Shown: positions 11,822-22,521 of the stretch, piece after piece | How the letters are laid out: every line of letters starts with the position of its first letter | Position numbering within the stretch: the stretch's first letter is position 1 | Source: Phialocephala subalpina | Lineage: Eukaryota > Ascomycota > Leotiomycetes > Helotiales > Mollisiaceae | NCBI GenBank assembly: GCA_900073065.1 | Contig: FJOG01000027.1 | Coordinates: forward strand, 237,148-301,147 | Direction of reading: 5' to 3' | DNA: 64,000 nt | The notes under the pieces: generated by a model | What the model saw: the letters and a program-made list of their open reading frames with translations, nothing else | What the model was told of the DNA's origin: nothing | Databases searched by the model: none | Translations under genes and position numbers: made by a program

Positions 11822-14800
11822 TTTGACGTTGTCGCGTGTGAAGTGCAAGTCAAGCTTCAGCTGCAGGAGACGAGAAATTGGCGATGAGCTTGCTTCGAGT
11901 TCGTAAGCTTCGTGTTTCTCGCCCAATTGCTTGTATGCGGGACAGAGCTCGGAATGCTGATCAAGCTTTCTGGGGGAGGGCAAGATTATATCGTTGCTCT
12001 TGGTCTGACCTCCGGGCACACCTTCGTCGATCTTGACCTTCTCTTCCCCTCACCCCAGCATCTCCAGTTCTCCACTTTCAGCCACTCCTTCTCTCCATTC
12101 TCCAATGAACTCCAGTCCCCACCAACTCCAGGCAACAATTTCTGTACCCTGTCCATATCCACGGGTTGAGTAGTGAGATTTACTCTCTCTAGTTGGCGAC
12201 AGGATGCTGCCATCCTGCAGATGCCGGCGGCCGGTTAGATCGATCTTGCTCGTTGCCAGAGCGAGCCAGCGGGAGAGGCTTTACCGAATGAGGCAGGAAT
12301 CAGCAAATGCCGTAAGACTGGCGGCGAATCGTGCAGGACCGGGAAACCACAAGGAAGGGTTCCTTGAGGCTAAGGAACGACTGTCATCGTTGAGAGGGCA
12401 TCCTGTACGAATGAGATGTCCAGAACTTGGTAGGGGAAGCTGTCAAAGACCACAGCAGCCAAACCAGGAGCTTTCAAAACTTTCAATTAACCTGCTCGGT
12501 GCCGCCAGGCCAACATGATCGGCAGGATCGGCCCTGTCATTTAGGTCAACAACATAACTTCACTGGGCGATTTTCCAGTCTATCTCTGTTGGGACTTGAC
12601 GGTCTGCGGCGAGGGGTGTTGAAGCTTTTGGGATGGACCTCGTTGCCACGTTCGATAAAGTTCTGGTTCTTCCCATGGGTGGATGGTCGGAATCTTAGGG
12701 GTCAATTCGGATTCTAGATCCCTGAAGGAGATGAGAAAGCGCCTCAAGACGCCCCAAACGCCTCAAGAACGCCTCCAGACGCCCACTGCACCCCTCTGCA
12801 AGCCATATTCAGCCACCTACAGCATCCCGAGAATTAAATGGTTGCCTGGAGTCTAAGGAAGCCACAACTGAACAGAAAATGCACTTTTATGCGAAACAAC
12901 AAATGACTCGCGATGGTGGCTTTCGATGGCGTTCAAGACCTTGGGCGTTCGATCGTACGAGGTCACGCGATTCTCTCCGCTGCTTCCACTTTTCCCACTT
13001 TTCCACTTTTCCCCCAATCCCAAAAATGCACTTCCCTGTTTCGTGGCGCTGTGGAGAAGAATGGATGTGCGGTTCCGAGGCCCCTTGCGGACGAGAGACT
13101 TGGCGAGTGAGCGTTGCAATTACTGGGATAAGGACGACCCCGATATTTCTCACACATTTTTGGTGTTTCTCTCTCTATCGTGCATATTGTGTGGTACGAT
13201 GACCGCACAGATGACCATCGGGAGCGCCGAATGGATGGATGCTTTGCTTTGTTTGCAGCACATGGTGGGGTTGAATATGGCGTTTTGTGGAGAGGAGCAA
13301 TTGTTTTGTTGTGTTCCTTCGTCCTCGCTGGAATCACATGCATCGCGATATCTTGACCTGGCGGGCAAAGTGGATCAAGAAAAAGTTTGCAGTCGGGCCG
13401 CCGTTGGGTTTATATGCTAAGTGGCCGCTGGGAACGTTTCATGAATAATTGATAGGAGTTTGCTTGGAGATAGAGGCGTTCAATGGATTCAAAGTTCGAA
13501 CCAGTGGCCTGTTCGGGATTTGACAGCGGCACCAGGGTGAAATTGAATTTTTGCGATACATGCCCAACAAGAACTCAAGAAGTCAGAAAAGTAAATGATT
13601 TCAACCCACGTGTTTGAATTGATTTCCCTCATTTCGTTCATTTTTGCACTCTCATCCCTCAAGCTCATCATTTGAAGTATATTTAAACCTGGGCACCGCA
13701 CCAGACACCAAGGTGAGGGTTAAGCACACGGAAAATCAATAATAGTCTGATCTCTTCAGCCAAATTTGAACAACTCACTGTTTGCTCCTAGCGGTACCTC
13801 TCCGGTGTTCTGCCTAGGCAACTGTAGAATATTCCATCAACAGTTAAGTTCGCCGTCACTGCCCTAGTACCTAATTGTGGAGTACTATTAGCTTCTCTCT
13901 TGAGCGGCCGCGGTGAGACATAAAATCTGGGCCAAACACCACAGGCGGGTCGTTCATCGTACAGCAAGAACCCCAAATTGCTGGCATGTCGCTGAATATA
14001 TCTATTACTAGGCCAACCTAGCATCTGAATTGGTTTGGGAGCAGGGTAATTATCTGGGGAAGAGCGTAGTTGCTGGTGGCAAGGGCAAGTGTCTGGATGA
14101 GGAGAGCTTGTGTGGACTTCATTTTGAATTGGAAATATGTTTGGAACGTCGCATGGAGATTGAAGTCGAAGTGATCTCTTATTCATCGGCACGAGTCTGG
14201 TTCTTGTATATGATGTCCTCAGATTAGCAGGAGGCGTGGCGGACATGTCACTGTGATGAGTCCATGTTCCTCTCTTTAGACTGCGCCGTATTCGATTCAT
14301 GTTGCGGACTGTGCCCTTTCAGAATATTATGATTTTCTGGTAGGACGATACATGAGAACTCTCCATGTACGTAAGTAGAAGGGGAAAGATACTGTGGAAC
14401 TCATGCTTCAGAAATCAATTCAAGAATTCATACCATGCAGCACCTCTTGAAGGGCCTCTTTGTATCCCTTGAGAAACTTATTCTTTTCCATACCTGCGAA
14501 GGCATAATAAAAATAGTACAATATGTATGTGAAGACAAAACCCATCTCTTTCGTGGATGATTCATGTTGAGATTTAGGCAGTTGCGGGACATATATTGTT
14601 GAGGATTTTACGAACATGGCTTGGAGGGATCAAATCCAAGTGGACAAACGCCCGTCTTCGTCTTCAATTGATCTATCACTGCTTTTCACAAGGCTGAATA
14701 TGCAGCCCCCACTTCACCCACGCGATTTTGTGAACTTCTTATAGCTAAAGTCGTGCCCGAAAGCCCTGTTGGGAGAAGTCTAGGGCTTCGAGGTAGAGCA

Positions 14801-15359
14801 CGTGACAGATCACGAGTTATGTTTTCGCGACTTTAATGTTATTCTATGCACCGAAGATGCCTCCTTTCTCTTAATAAATCCTCAATTTAGTCATGTCAAC
14901 TTCTATGAAAATATTGATCATAAAAGTGGGACAAGTGCGGGGTCTATTTTCGCCCCTCTTCCAATCATTACACTCCACAACTTCTTGCTATGCAGGCTGA
15001 CAAGAGCTTCAATTGACGACCAGAACCAAATGCTGTGTTTTCCATCATCGAAGGGAGATCTAACACATCTTGACCTTGGTTGAATCCGGATGATCGTTCA
15101 GCATCAATGCCGGCATGAGCAAACACCGACTTGCCGATTTCATCTGATCTTTGGATTGCACCTGCGCAACCCCGTGTTTCGAAGTGTGCTTGAGCTATCG
15201 ACGACATCTCGTCAGGAAAGAGCTCTTCTACGTACCTTTTCTGAGATATCTAGCCAAGAAATCGAAGTCGAGACTACCAGACCTACGTCTCACAGCCGAT
15301 CGCTTCACTCAGCAACACTTCCTTCCAACAACTTCTTCCCAGAACATCCGATTCTCACT
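11822..15359. other. 3.5-kb gene-poor interval
   Basis: No gene that I can support. Around 12740-12790 is a short imperfect repeat of ACGCCTC/ACGCCCC units. Polypyrimidine patches occur near 12980-13020. The longest open frames (12926-13420 plus strand, 13788-14300 minus strand, 14420-14617 minus strand) lack family motifs. The last two could in principle be joined by an intron with a GTATGA donor near 14450 into a small gene on the minus strand. I see no protein similarity that would support this. The right end holds the promoter of the amidohydrolase gene. Confidence 0.4.
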
Positions 15360-16334
15360 ATGGTTCCACCTCTCATCACCCTCGAAGAGCATTTCATCTC
15401 CAAAGATGCTCTTCCTTCATTCTCTGGGAAATATTCCGAACAGCTCAAGCACATCCCTGGCTTAACAGAAAAGCTCTCCGATCTTGATGACCTCCGCCTG
15501 CAAAACATGGAAGTCGGCAAGATATCCTTACAAGTCGTTTCCCATGGCCCATTTGGTTCATCTCCCTCTCAGTGCCGCTCCGCCAATTCTCAGCTTCATG
15601 AAGCAGTCAAGAAAAACCCGACCAAATTCGCTGGCTTCGCCACTCTCCCAATGTCTGACCCGAAGGCCGCTGCCGACGAACTCACCCACTGCGTCAAAGA
15701 ATTTGGTTTCGTAGGAGCATTAATTGACAATCACTGTGAAGGCAAATACTACGACGGAGCAGACTACCGCCCCTTCTTCGCCACACTCCAAGATCTCGAC
15801 GTACCAATCTATTTCCACCCCACCTGGCCTTCCGAGGACATGGCACCCCGCTACACCGGGAACTTCTCCCCAGGCGCCTCACTCTCCCTCGGCGCATCAG
15901 GATTCGGATGGCATTCAGACGTCGCACTCCATATCCTGCGTCTCTTCGCCTCTGGACTTTTCGACCAATTTCCCAAGCTGAAAATCATCATCGGCCATTT
16001 CGGCGAGATGTTACCTTTCATGCTTGGTAGGATCGAAGAGTTGAGTCCGAGATGGGGAAATTTTGAGAGGAAGTTCAAGGAGGTATGGGATGAGAATATT
16101 TGGATTACTACGAGTGGTGTTTGGAGTTTGGACCCGATGGCTACGATTTTGAGGAACACGAAAATAGAGAGGATATTGTATTCAGTGGATTATCCATTTG
16201 CGAGAAATGAAAGGGGGTTGGAGTGGATTGAGGAATTGGACGGTAGTGGTATGGTTACGAAGGAGCAGCTTGAGGCGATTGCGTATAAGAATGCGGAAAA
16301 GTTGTTGGGTGTCAAGGTTGAGGTTGGGAAGTGA
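15360..16334 (+). CDS. amidohydrolase-2 family decarboxylase-like protein (cytosolic)
   Basis: A single-exon gene for 324 residues, the usual length for the metal-dependent decarboxylases related to 2,3-dihydroxybenzoate and gamma-resorcylate decarboxylase (a TIM-barrel fold). Metal-site motifs seen in order: ITLEEH near the N-terminus (Glu9 and His11), VPIYFHPTWP mid-protein, KIIIGHFGEMLPF, and a late VDYPF with the catalytic Asp. LEWIEEL and the NAEKLLG ending complete the family pattern. The ATG at 15360 is chosen because it puts LEEH at the expected distance. The frame extends 90 codons further upstream without a methionine that would suit the family. No signal peptide, so cytosolic. The substrate is likely a small aromatic acid, by family only. 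A secreted relative lies at 39242-40378. Confidence 0.85.
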   Translation: MVPPLITLEEHFISKDALPSFSGKYSEQLKHIPGLTEKLSDLDDLRLQNMEVGKISLQVVSHGPFGSSPSQCRSANSQLHEAVKKNPTKFAGFATLPMSDPKAAADELTHCVKEFGFVGALIDNHCEGKYYDGADYRPFFATLQDLDVPIYFHPTWPSEDMAPRYTGNFSPGASLSLGASGFGWHSDVALHILRLFASGLFDQFPKLKIIIGHFGEMLPFMLGRIEELSPRWGNFERKFKEVWDENIWITTSGVWSLDPMATILRNTKIERILYSVDYPFARNERGLEWIEELDGSGMVTKEQLEAIAYKNAEKLLGVKVEVGK

Positions 16335-16615
16335 GTTTAGGCAGGCAAGCACGAACGAGAGGATGGGTGCAAGATGCCATTGAAGTTTTCTTTCCACTTT
16401 GTCCGAAGTACCCATGACTGTTGGATCATCCAACACCTTTTAATTCCCTACATGTCCAGAATGATTTTCCTTCCCACCCCAAATGGAATCCAGCATAATC
16501 CAAACTCCAAATACACCTTGAAACCCTTCCAAGGAGAAGTTCTAGTATCCTGCAGAAATTTGCTGGCAAGGCATAGGAATTCCAATATGCTATTCCACCA
16601 TCAGCACACCCCTTC

Positions 16616-16981
16616 TCATTTCCAAGAACATGAACATACCGTTCCAGGAGGAGTCTCAATAACTTGACAACACGCTGGCAATCCTGTATCATTCGCAGCG
16701 TTGTTGCATGTGAACTGCTCCTCCGAACCATCGATTATGATGCCTGCTCGGTTGCCTTCAAGGTTTCAAGTCAGTCGGATGTATAGGAAACGGGAAGAAG
16801 GAAGGGGGAAGAGGGAAGGGGTGGACTTGCAGCCAACACCAGAGCCACTATCAAGGAATCTCTCGCAGCAACCTCCGAAACTAGGATTTTTGCAGGTGAA
16901 TAGCGGTTGATTTAGTCCTTGGGGGAGAGCGGTGCTAGCGACTGCGAGTGTCAGGAGGGAGAGGGCGGTTGTGAACTGCAT
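16616..16981 (-). CDS. small cysteine-rich secreted protein, hydrophobin-like
   Basis: Two exons (16981-16831 and 16755-16616) give 96 residues. A signal peptide (MQFTTALSLLTLAVASTALP) is followed by cysteines at 30, 38, 39, 51, 67, 79, 80, 91 and 93. The first eight follow C-x7-CC-x11-C-x15-C-x11-CC-x10-C, the C-CC-C-C-CC-C order of hydrophobins and close to class II spacing. The intron splits the Cys51 codon (T|GC) and starts with GCAAGT rather than GT, so it would be a GC-AG intron. No GT donor keeps the frame and the pattern. Reading through the later GTATGT at the 3' end gives the last cysteines and a stop, so I do not treat that as an intron. Expected role: surface-active or effector-like extracellular protein. 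Hydrophobicity is modest, so another cysteine-rich class is possible. Confidence 0.7.
16756..16830 (-). other. probable GC-AG intron (75 bp)
   Basis: The donor reads GCTGCAAGT, where GCAAGT is the usual non-canonical donor. The acceptor ends in GAAG. Removing exactly this stretch restores the Cys51 codon and the eight-cysteine pattern. Confidence 0.65.
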
Positions 16982-18189
16982 TTTCGAGAAACGATGTCAG
17001 GAGAATTTGACTGAAGCGGGTTGAGGTATGGGATTTTATTGTCTGTGAGAATTTGTTCTATTTTGCGCTGGGAATGCAACTTAATATATTTCGATATGTT
17101 ACGATCACGAGGTGGAATGATTCGAAAACGGAAAAACGGTTGCACCACCACGAGCTCGATATTCTCACTGCCGAACACACCGCCAAACGCTAAAATATAA
17201 ATCTCTCGTATCCTCCCCTTGAGTGACGTATTCGGTCTTGGAGGTCGAGGGCTGAGGATTTTCAGCCTGATGCTTGGTACTACGTTGTGACCAGCTTTAC
17301 GGACAGATTTTCAGCCTTATTGTAGTACCTGCTTATGCGCCATTCCCCGCATTCATGTATGTAGGATCGGATGATGTACATGGCCCAATGTCTCCAGGTT
17401 GCCACTTTTTTTCAACCGAACTTCGTACCACGACGGCTCGTAAGTCGACAAGTAGGGAATCGTCCCAATCTTCCACAGTCCGAAAGCCCGAGAAATAGGA
17501 CATGCTTACTCCGAGTTATCCGCTTTCGGGATCAGGTGCGGCAGTATGTATAGCTCATTCTCGGCCTCATTACGACTTGTGCTACGGTGAGATGCTCCTT
17601 CGTGCGAGCCTCAATCGAGCTTCGTACCAGCGCAAAATCAGATGAAGCTGAGCTCAGCCCTAGCTTCCGATGTCCAAGTTGGAAAATATCAGACACTCAG
17701 GTGGTGGGAGAAATCCTTCGAATCTCTTCTGATCTCACTGTTGTGGTGCCGTCGTCAGACTTTGAACAGCCGAGATGAAAGGCTTTGGCTATTCTTGCGG
17801 TTAATCACTTGGACTCGTGCACCTCGTCATTCTAAAAATACTTGTCGCAATCACTCTTCAAGTTACTGGATGTTTCTCGGTTCTTTCAGACCTCCTTCAG
17901 TCTCAGCAAGTCAGAGTCGCGTCCAGAGTTGGTCTATGGTCAAGGTGTTGGGACCAAACCTGAAATAAAGGGGCTTTAGCGAGAGATGACCGGGATGCGC
18001 TGGGACATCTGAAATTTGGGGCACCAGTACCTGAAAGCTTTGCGACCGAAGCTTGAAACTCGGCTTTCATCACCAAAATTTAGCGATGAATGCCCGCAAG
18101 AATTTCTTTCAACACCACATCAAAGTTCCTATCTTCTGAGAAAACCCAGAGGATAATAAGCACCATTATCTAACAGGTAACATGCTATC
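16982..18189. other. intergenic, no gene seen
   Basis: 1.2 kb. The left end is the promoter of the cysteine-rich protein gene. Open frames at 17274-17498 and 17642-17968 (plus strand) have no motif or codon bias. The short string ATTTTCAGCCT occurs twice near 17260 and 17310. Nothing else stands out. Confidence 0.4.
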
Positions 18190-19200
18190 CGAAACCAAAC
18201 TACTTGAATGGAAGTCGTCAAAATTTGGCTTCAAAACCATAGCGTGGTACTCGGCATTCATCCATGGCATGTTGACACCCTGCCGACCATGCTCTGACAT
18301 AGTATCCCTTTCCTTCCGACTCCCAAATGAGCTCGGTATTTTGATTATCTAACCTGACATTGTACTCATCAAACACCTCTCTCTTAACTTCCATCGGCTT
18401 TGCTCCCTTCTCAATCATTCCGACGATTGAAGAAAGCGCGTATATCGCACACAATTCCCCCATCGAATGTACACTGCCAGCGCGAGGTTGATGATTGGGG
18501 CAATAGAAGGTGAAGAGTTTTGGATAGTTTGGCATCGCCATGCCGAGATAGGATCGCGCTCCGTCCTTCTCTTACAACTTGTTGAGAGTCATGCTTCCCC
18601 TCCCAACATAATCAACAGGTGCGAGGTATCGAGACGCCTTGAAGCCAGTACTAAGAACAACAACATCAAACTCTCGCTCTTCTCTGCCCTTGGCTACAAT
18701 CCCGTTTTCAGTGAATTTATCGATTCTCTCTGTGATCAAGTCAACATGATCCTGCTTAACAGTGTCGTAAAAGCCATTGTCAACCACCATTCGACGAACC
18801 AAAGGCACATGCCTTGGCAGCATCTTCTCGATCAGATCTGGCCTATCCTTCCAATATTCTTGAGCTACTCCGTCAAAGCTTTCCGAACATGATCATTCCG
18901 CTTGCTAACCGATCCGCCTTTCGTTTTCCAATCCTCGTCGAATTTCTGAAGCGAGAAGAAATTCAGACTCTTCAAGAATGATCCGTAGCAATACCAATTC
19001 CAGTAATATGGCATGTTTTTCAACATCTAATTGTCATTTTCTGATATTGGACTCTCGAAAAACGCAAAAGGGACGATCTAGTTTGCCGTGCGCTGAAAAA
19101 CAGTTAAGTGTTTGGCATCACGTGCAAGCGCAGACGCGATCTGAGCTCCAGAGGAGCAAGCCTGTACACCCTTTTCAGCAGGCTATTTCTACCAGCAGGA
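18190..19200 (-). pseudogene. decayed Baeyer-Villiger/flavin monooxygenase
   Basis: Pieces of one protein lie in order on the minus strand but in different frames. Near 19090-19140 is GAQIASALARDAKHLTVFQR, the region after the NADPH-binding Rossmann motif, followed by TAN and a stop where Tyr is normal. Then come PYYWNWYCYGSFLKSLNFF, KNDHVRKALTE then a TAG stop, LIEKMLPRHVPLVRRMVVDN, EFDVVVLSTGFKASRYLAP, GMAMPNYPKLFTFYCPNHQP, then RQGVNMPWMNAEYHAMV in a shifted frame. This is the C-terminal two-thirds of a class B flavoprotein monooxygenase. The FAD-binding N-terminus and BVMO fingerprint were not found, so the copy is truncated at the 5' side as well as frameshifted. At least two stops and three frame changes make it nonfunctional. 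Confidence 0.75.
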
Positions 19201-19538
19201 CTAGGGATTTCTGAGGAAGTCGAAGGTTATGACGGTGATATTGCTCTTCCATAGGCAGTGATTGAAGGGGTTGCAGCAGACTATGAGGAGAAAGGGGCTA
19301 TGACTTCAGATGCAAAGGCGACGAAGAGTATTGACGAGAGTGTTTAAACGTCAGAGATAGACGGATAATATGACGAATAGATAAGATAATCAAGTTTCAG
19401 TGCTGTTCGAAGGCTCTCTCTTATAATAAAGTTGACGTGCTACTTGGAATGAGCGAGCTTATCCTGCCTAATGTCAAACTGCTTGGTGATGTGTATACCC
19501 CTAGTTTGGGAATGATTGACTTAGAGCTGTATAGGTGT

Positions 19539-19578
19539 TGTGCTGGTGTGCTGGTGTGCTGGTGTGCTGGTGTGCTGG
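19539..19578 (+). repeat. TGTGCTGG x5 tandem repeat
   Basis: Five perfect copies of the 8-base unit TGTGCTGG lie in an intergenic stretch (19201-20115) between the monooxygenase relic and the GNAT-like gene. This stretch otherwise shows no gene. Its right end, around 19960-20110, looks like a leader rich in A and C. Confidence 0.9.
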
Positions 19579-20115
19579 ATACCATAACGCGCTTTAATAC
19601 TGATCACAAGATACGCTCTAGCTGTCCCTCTCGACGCTTCAGATACCATACTTCAGTCTGCTATTGCCCTTGATGATATTGATTTCTGTCAGTGATGGTT
19701 AGAAGCTGGGAATTCGGGAAGGCTTATTTCCGTAACTTTGTTTTGTATCTGGCCTTTGGTTTTCTATGTATTTCGAATAGTCATCACAGTGCTTTCATAG
19801 TTTCTTATTAGCTTGCAATATTTCTTCGCTCGAGTGGGTGAAGCATTCACATAGCGAAAGTGCCTAATTCGTCTGCCAGTCCTCTCGAGTCACCTCAACG
19901 CGATTGTTTCACTTTGTTTGTTTCAATGCATCGTCTTTGAATAGAAGTCTATCTCCATTGTCTATATAACCCCAGACCTTTTCAGCTCCGTCAACTTTTA
20001 ATCGTCTTTTACATAATCCACAACGCAGATACAGATTACAGGAACAGATAGACACCAGACATACACATTATCTTTCATCACAAGATACACAAGGATCATA
20101 CAAGCTAAGACCAGT

Positions 20116-20691
20116 ATGGCGTAAGTTCAGCTTCACAACTATCAATTCAATACCCCACGCCTCATTATACACAGTCCCGTTTTGTCAGATCTCCCCATCT
20201 CCTCCGAACTACCACAAATCCAGGCGATGTGTGCTAATCCAATGAACAATCAACTTGCTGGAGTCCCGTCACCAGAGTTGATAGAGCAAGAAAGGTACCA
20301 ACAAATGTTAGTAAAACGAGATCAAAGCCTCCTTGAGTTTCTCATCATTCTGCCGTATCACACTCAGGACCAGTGGCAGCCGTGGAATTTCCCATACCCT
20401 GTCGATGGTGGCACCATCATTGGGTACATCCAGCTCTACCCAGAAGGATATAATAGAAGTATTGAGGTCGGTGGCTTCGATTCTGGTGAGTTCGCCGGGA
20501 GTGGATACGGAGCGGAAGCTTTTGAAGGCATGTTCGAATTTGCACGAAACATCCTTCGGCGAACTGATGTATTCCTGGAGACCATGCAAAGAAATCAACC
20601 GTTTATCAATATGATGGAAAGACTTTACCTTGGGCAGTATGAGGATCCTTTGAGGGAGGAGGAGGTCTATGGAGAAATGAACCGAGTTTGA
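20116..20691 (+). CDS. GNAT-like acetyltransferase
   Basis: Two exons: ATGGC at 20116-20120, a 54-bp intron (GTAAGT to CACAG), then 20175-20691. The product has about 173 residues and starts MAPVLSDLPIS. The middle and end follow the GNAT fold pattern: GTIIGYIQLYPEGYNRSIEV as strands 2-4, GFAGSGYGAEAF-like helix entry (seen as FAGSGYGAEAFEGMFEFARN) matching the acetyl-CoA pyrophosphate loop, then DVFLETMQRNQPFINMMERL, as in the Rim-type N-acetyltransferases. The loop is G-S-G-Y-G, close to the consensus Q/R-x-x-G-x-G/A. The substrate is unknown. It is intact although it lies between pseudogenes. Family call moderate because the sequence is divergent. Confidence 0.6.
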
Positions 20692-21320
20692 CCTGGAGGT
20701 TTGACTACCATGCCTGGAATGCTGCCAAGGACCAAATAGAAAACCAAAGGCAAATAGATTACCAATGGCAACAATAGGAATACTAGCAACAGATAGACTA
20801 CTAAGGATATTACATGCTATGATCGCTCTGGAGGTTCTGGAAAAGGTAAGAGAGCGTGGAGTTCGGGGCAAGCGAGGTCGGGTACGAGCGCTCTGGATGT
20901 GAATGACGGTGCCTGGCTTTCTATGCGAGATGTTTGAGCATAATGAATCAACCATTACTAACTTCGATAACCATTGTCAATTCATTCAACTGACCTCAAT
21001 AGCTTGGCAAGCAGCGGGTGAACCATCACCAAGATCGTTCACATAACCACGCGTTGGCTTCTCATATTTGTTTATTTGCATTTCATCTATTGTAAACGGT
21101 CTTCGTCTCAAATACTCTCCGGTCGTCTTGATGATGCTACAATCGCTAGAAAAAGCTCCCAAAAGCCAGTGGGACGTCTTCAAAATATACATATACGCAA
21201 AACAAGACCCCGAAGCCTATGCGAACCTGACATTCAATGAACATGAGACATGCTCTCCCTGCGATGAAATGCAGTCCCAAAAACCATCAGCCTAGTCTGC
21301 CATTCTTAGACGACCTTCCT
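20692..21320. other. intergenic, convergent 3' ends
   Basis: 0.63 kb between the 3' ends of the GNAT-like gene and the SAT4-like gene. Repetitive A-rich wording (ACCAAAT, ACAGATAGACTAC) near 20730-20820. No gene seen; open frames are short or antisense. Confidence 0.4.
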
Positions 21321-22521
21321 TCAAAACCTCCGTCCGTCTAGGCCTTGGTTCCTTATATCCTCTCTTGCTGAAAAGCCTGTGGTGGATTTGTCCATGCTTT
21401 GTAGTCTGATCGGGATCCTGTCGTCGGCGAGCTGGTCGAATGGAGCTTCGAAGCCTTTCACCTGGAATCTTTGCATCAGAGGGCGGAGCTCAAGGATGCC
21501 TGCCACACTAATGCCGATGCTGACTTCCGCAGCAGACCACAGGAACACAGGTGCAGCATCGACTAGTGATTCGTAGTTAGCAATTGAGATGGCCGGGTAA
21601 GATGGTGACTTACAGAGTGGGTCAGTCGAAGCCTTAAGCTTGGCAAGTGTTGCCAGACGAATGAAGTTCGCAATGCTCGCCCTGAAATATTTCATTAGCT
21701 TCTTCAAAGGGCAAACAGAGGTACGGAACGTACAAGACACCCAAGCCGAAGATACCATAGATGTACATCTTCAGTGTTTTGTTCACTCCACGACCTCTGA
21801 GCATGTAGAATGGTGCGAAGAGGAATATCATGTCAAGGCTGACAGTTGTTCCCGAGAGAGCAAATCCCACCGCAATCTCTTGAGTGGCTGGCAGACAGAC
21901 TCCTTTCTTTGTCGGGTCGATTAATTCCCAGGTGTAGCTGATGGGAGCACATTGAACGAGAAAGTATTCGACGACAACGATACAGATGATGGCATCGATG
22001 AGGATTGCTGCTTGGAGCATGTAAATGTGCCATTTTACTTTGGCCCACTGCAGCAGCGTGATGGCGAGACTGGCTTTCATGATGCTCGTGAGAACGACAT
22101 AGATGATTTCCAAGAAGAAAATAAACTTGAGAGCGTCTTCGTCAGTACCTTGCAGAAATATCCAGAACTGTAGTCGTGCATACCTTCAAGCTATTTCCAA
22201 TGCCCTTCAGAGTAGCAGAAGTTGTATGTGAACCAATTCCGTTCTGCACACCAAGGATAAGTAGAGCCAATAGCCCGCCGTAAATGAACTAGAACCATCA
22301 GCCAACGAGCAGATACTGGGAACCAATCGTCGCTTCCTTACCACCGCGATAATCATGAACACATCATTGAAGTTGAATCTTTTTGCAATTCCTCTGCTAT
22401 AGCATCGTAATCCAATGAAGAATGCATTGAGACCAAGAAGTACGGACGACACCGCGATGGTAGTGGGACCTTGACTTGCAGCCACAACTGGGAGACTGGT
22501 TTGAGTAGAATTTGTTGACAT
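21321..22521 (-). CDS. SAT4/rhodopsin-like integral membrane protein
   Basis: A seven-helix fungal membrane protein of the rhodopsin-like (SAT4, formerly DUF3328-neighbour type) family found in many ascomycetes and often near metabolic clusters. The ATG at 22521 gives MSTNSTQTSLPVV, then helix 1 (VLLGLNAFFIGLRCYSRG), FNFNDVFMIIAV, FIYGGLLALLILGVQNGIG, FIFFLEIIYVVLTSIMKASL, MLQAAILIDAIICIVVVEYF with QCAPISYTWE, SLDMIFLFAPFYMLRGRGVN, IYGIFGLGVL, ASIANFIRLATLA, and VDAAPVFLWSAAEVSIGISV ending in ELRPLMQRF. The C-tail is hydrophilic. Five short introns restore one frame throughout. No lesion seen. Biochemical function unknown for most members. Confidence 0.75.

Noticed and set aside
12926..13420. 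164-codon open frame in the gene-poor interval
   Set aside because: Overlapping frames on both strands are equally open, composition is unbiased, and no family is recognised.
16540..16605. A further intron and third exon in the first cysteine-rich gene
   Set aside because: Splicing at GTATGT would remove the last cysteines and give a tail with different spacing; reading through gives CC-x10-C and a stop, matching class II spacing.
19530..19580. Tandem TGTGCTGG units as a CRISPR-like or regulatory array
   Set aside because: Five exact 8-base units without spacers are a simple minisatellite; the genome is fungal.
20308..20955. 215-codon minus-strand open frame
   Set aside because: It lies antisense to the GNAT-like gene and shows no motif; the plus strand has a matching fold and splice sites.
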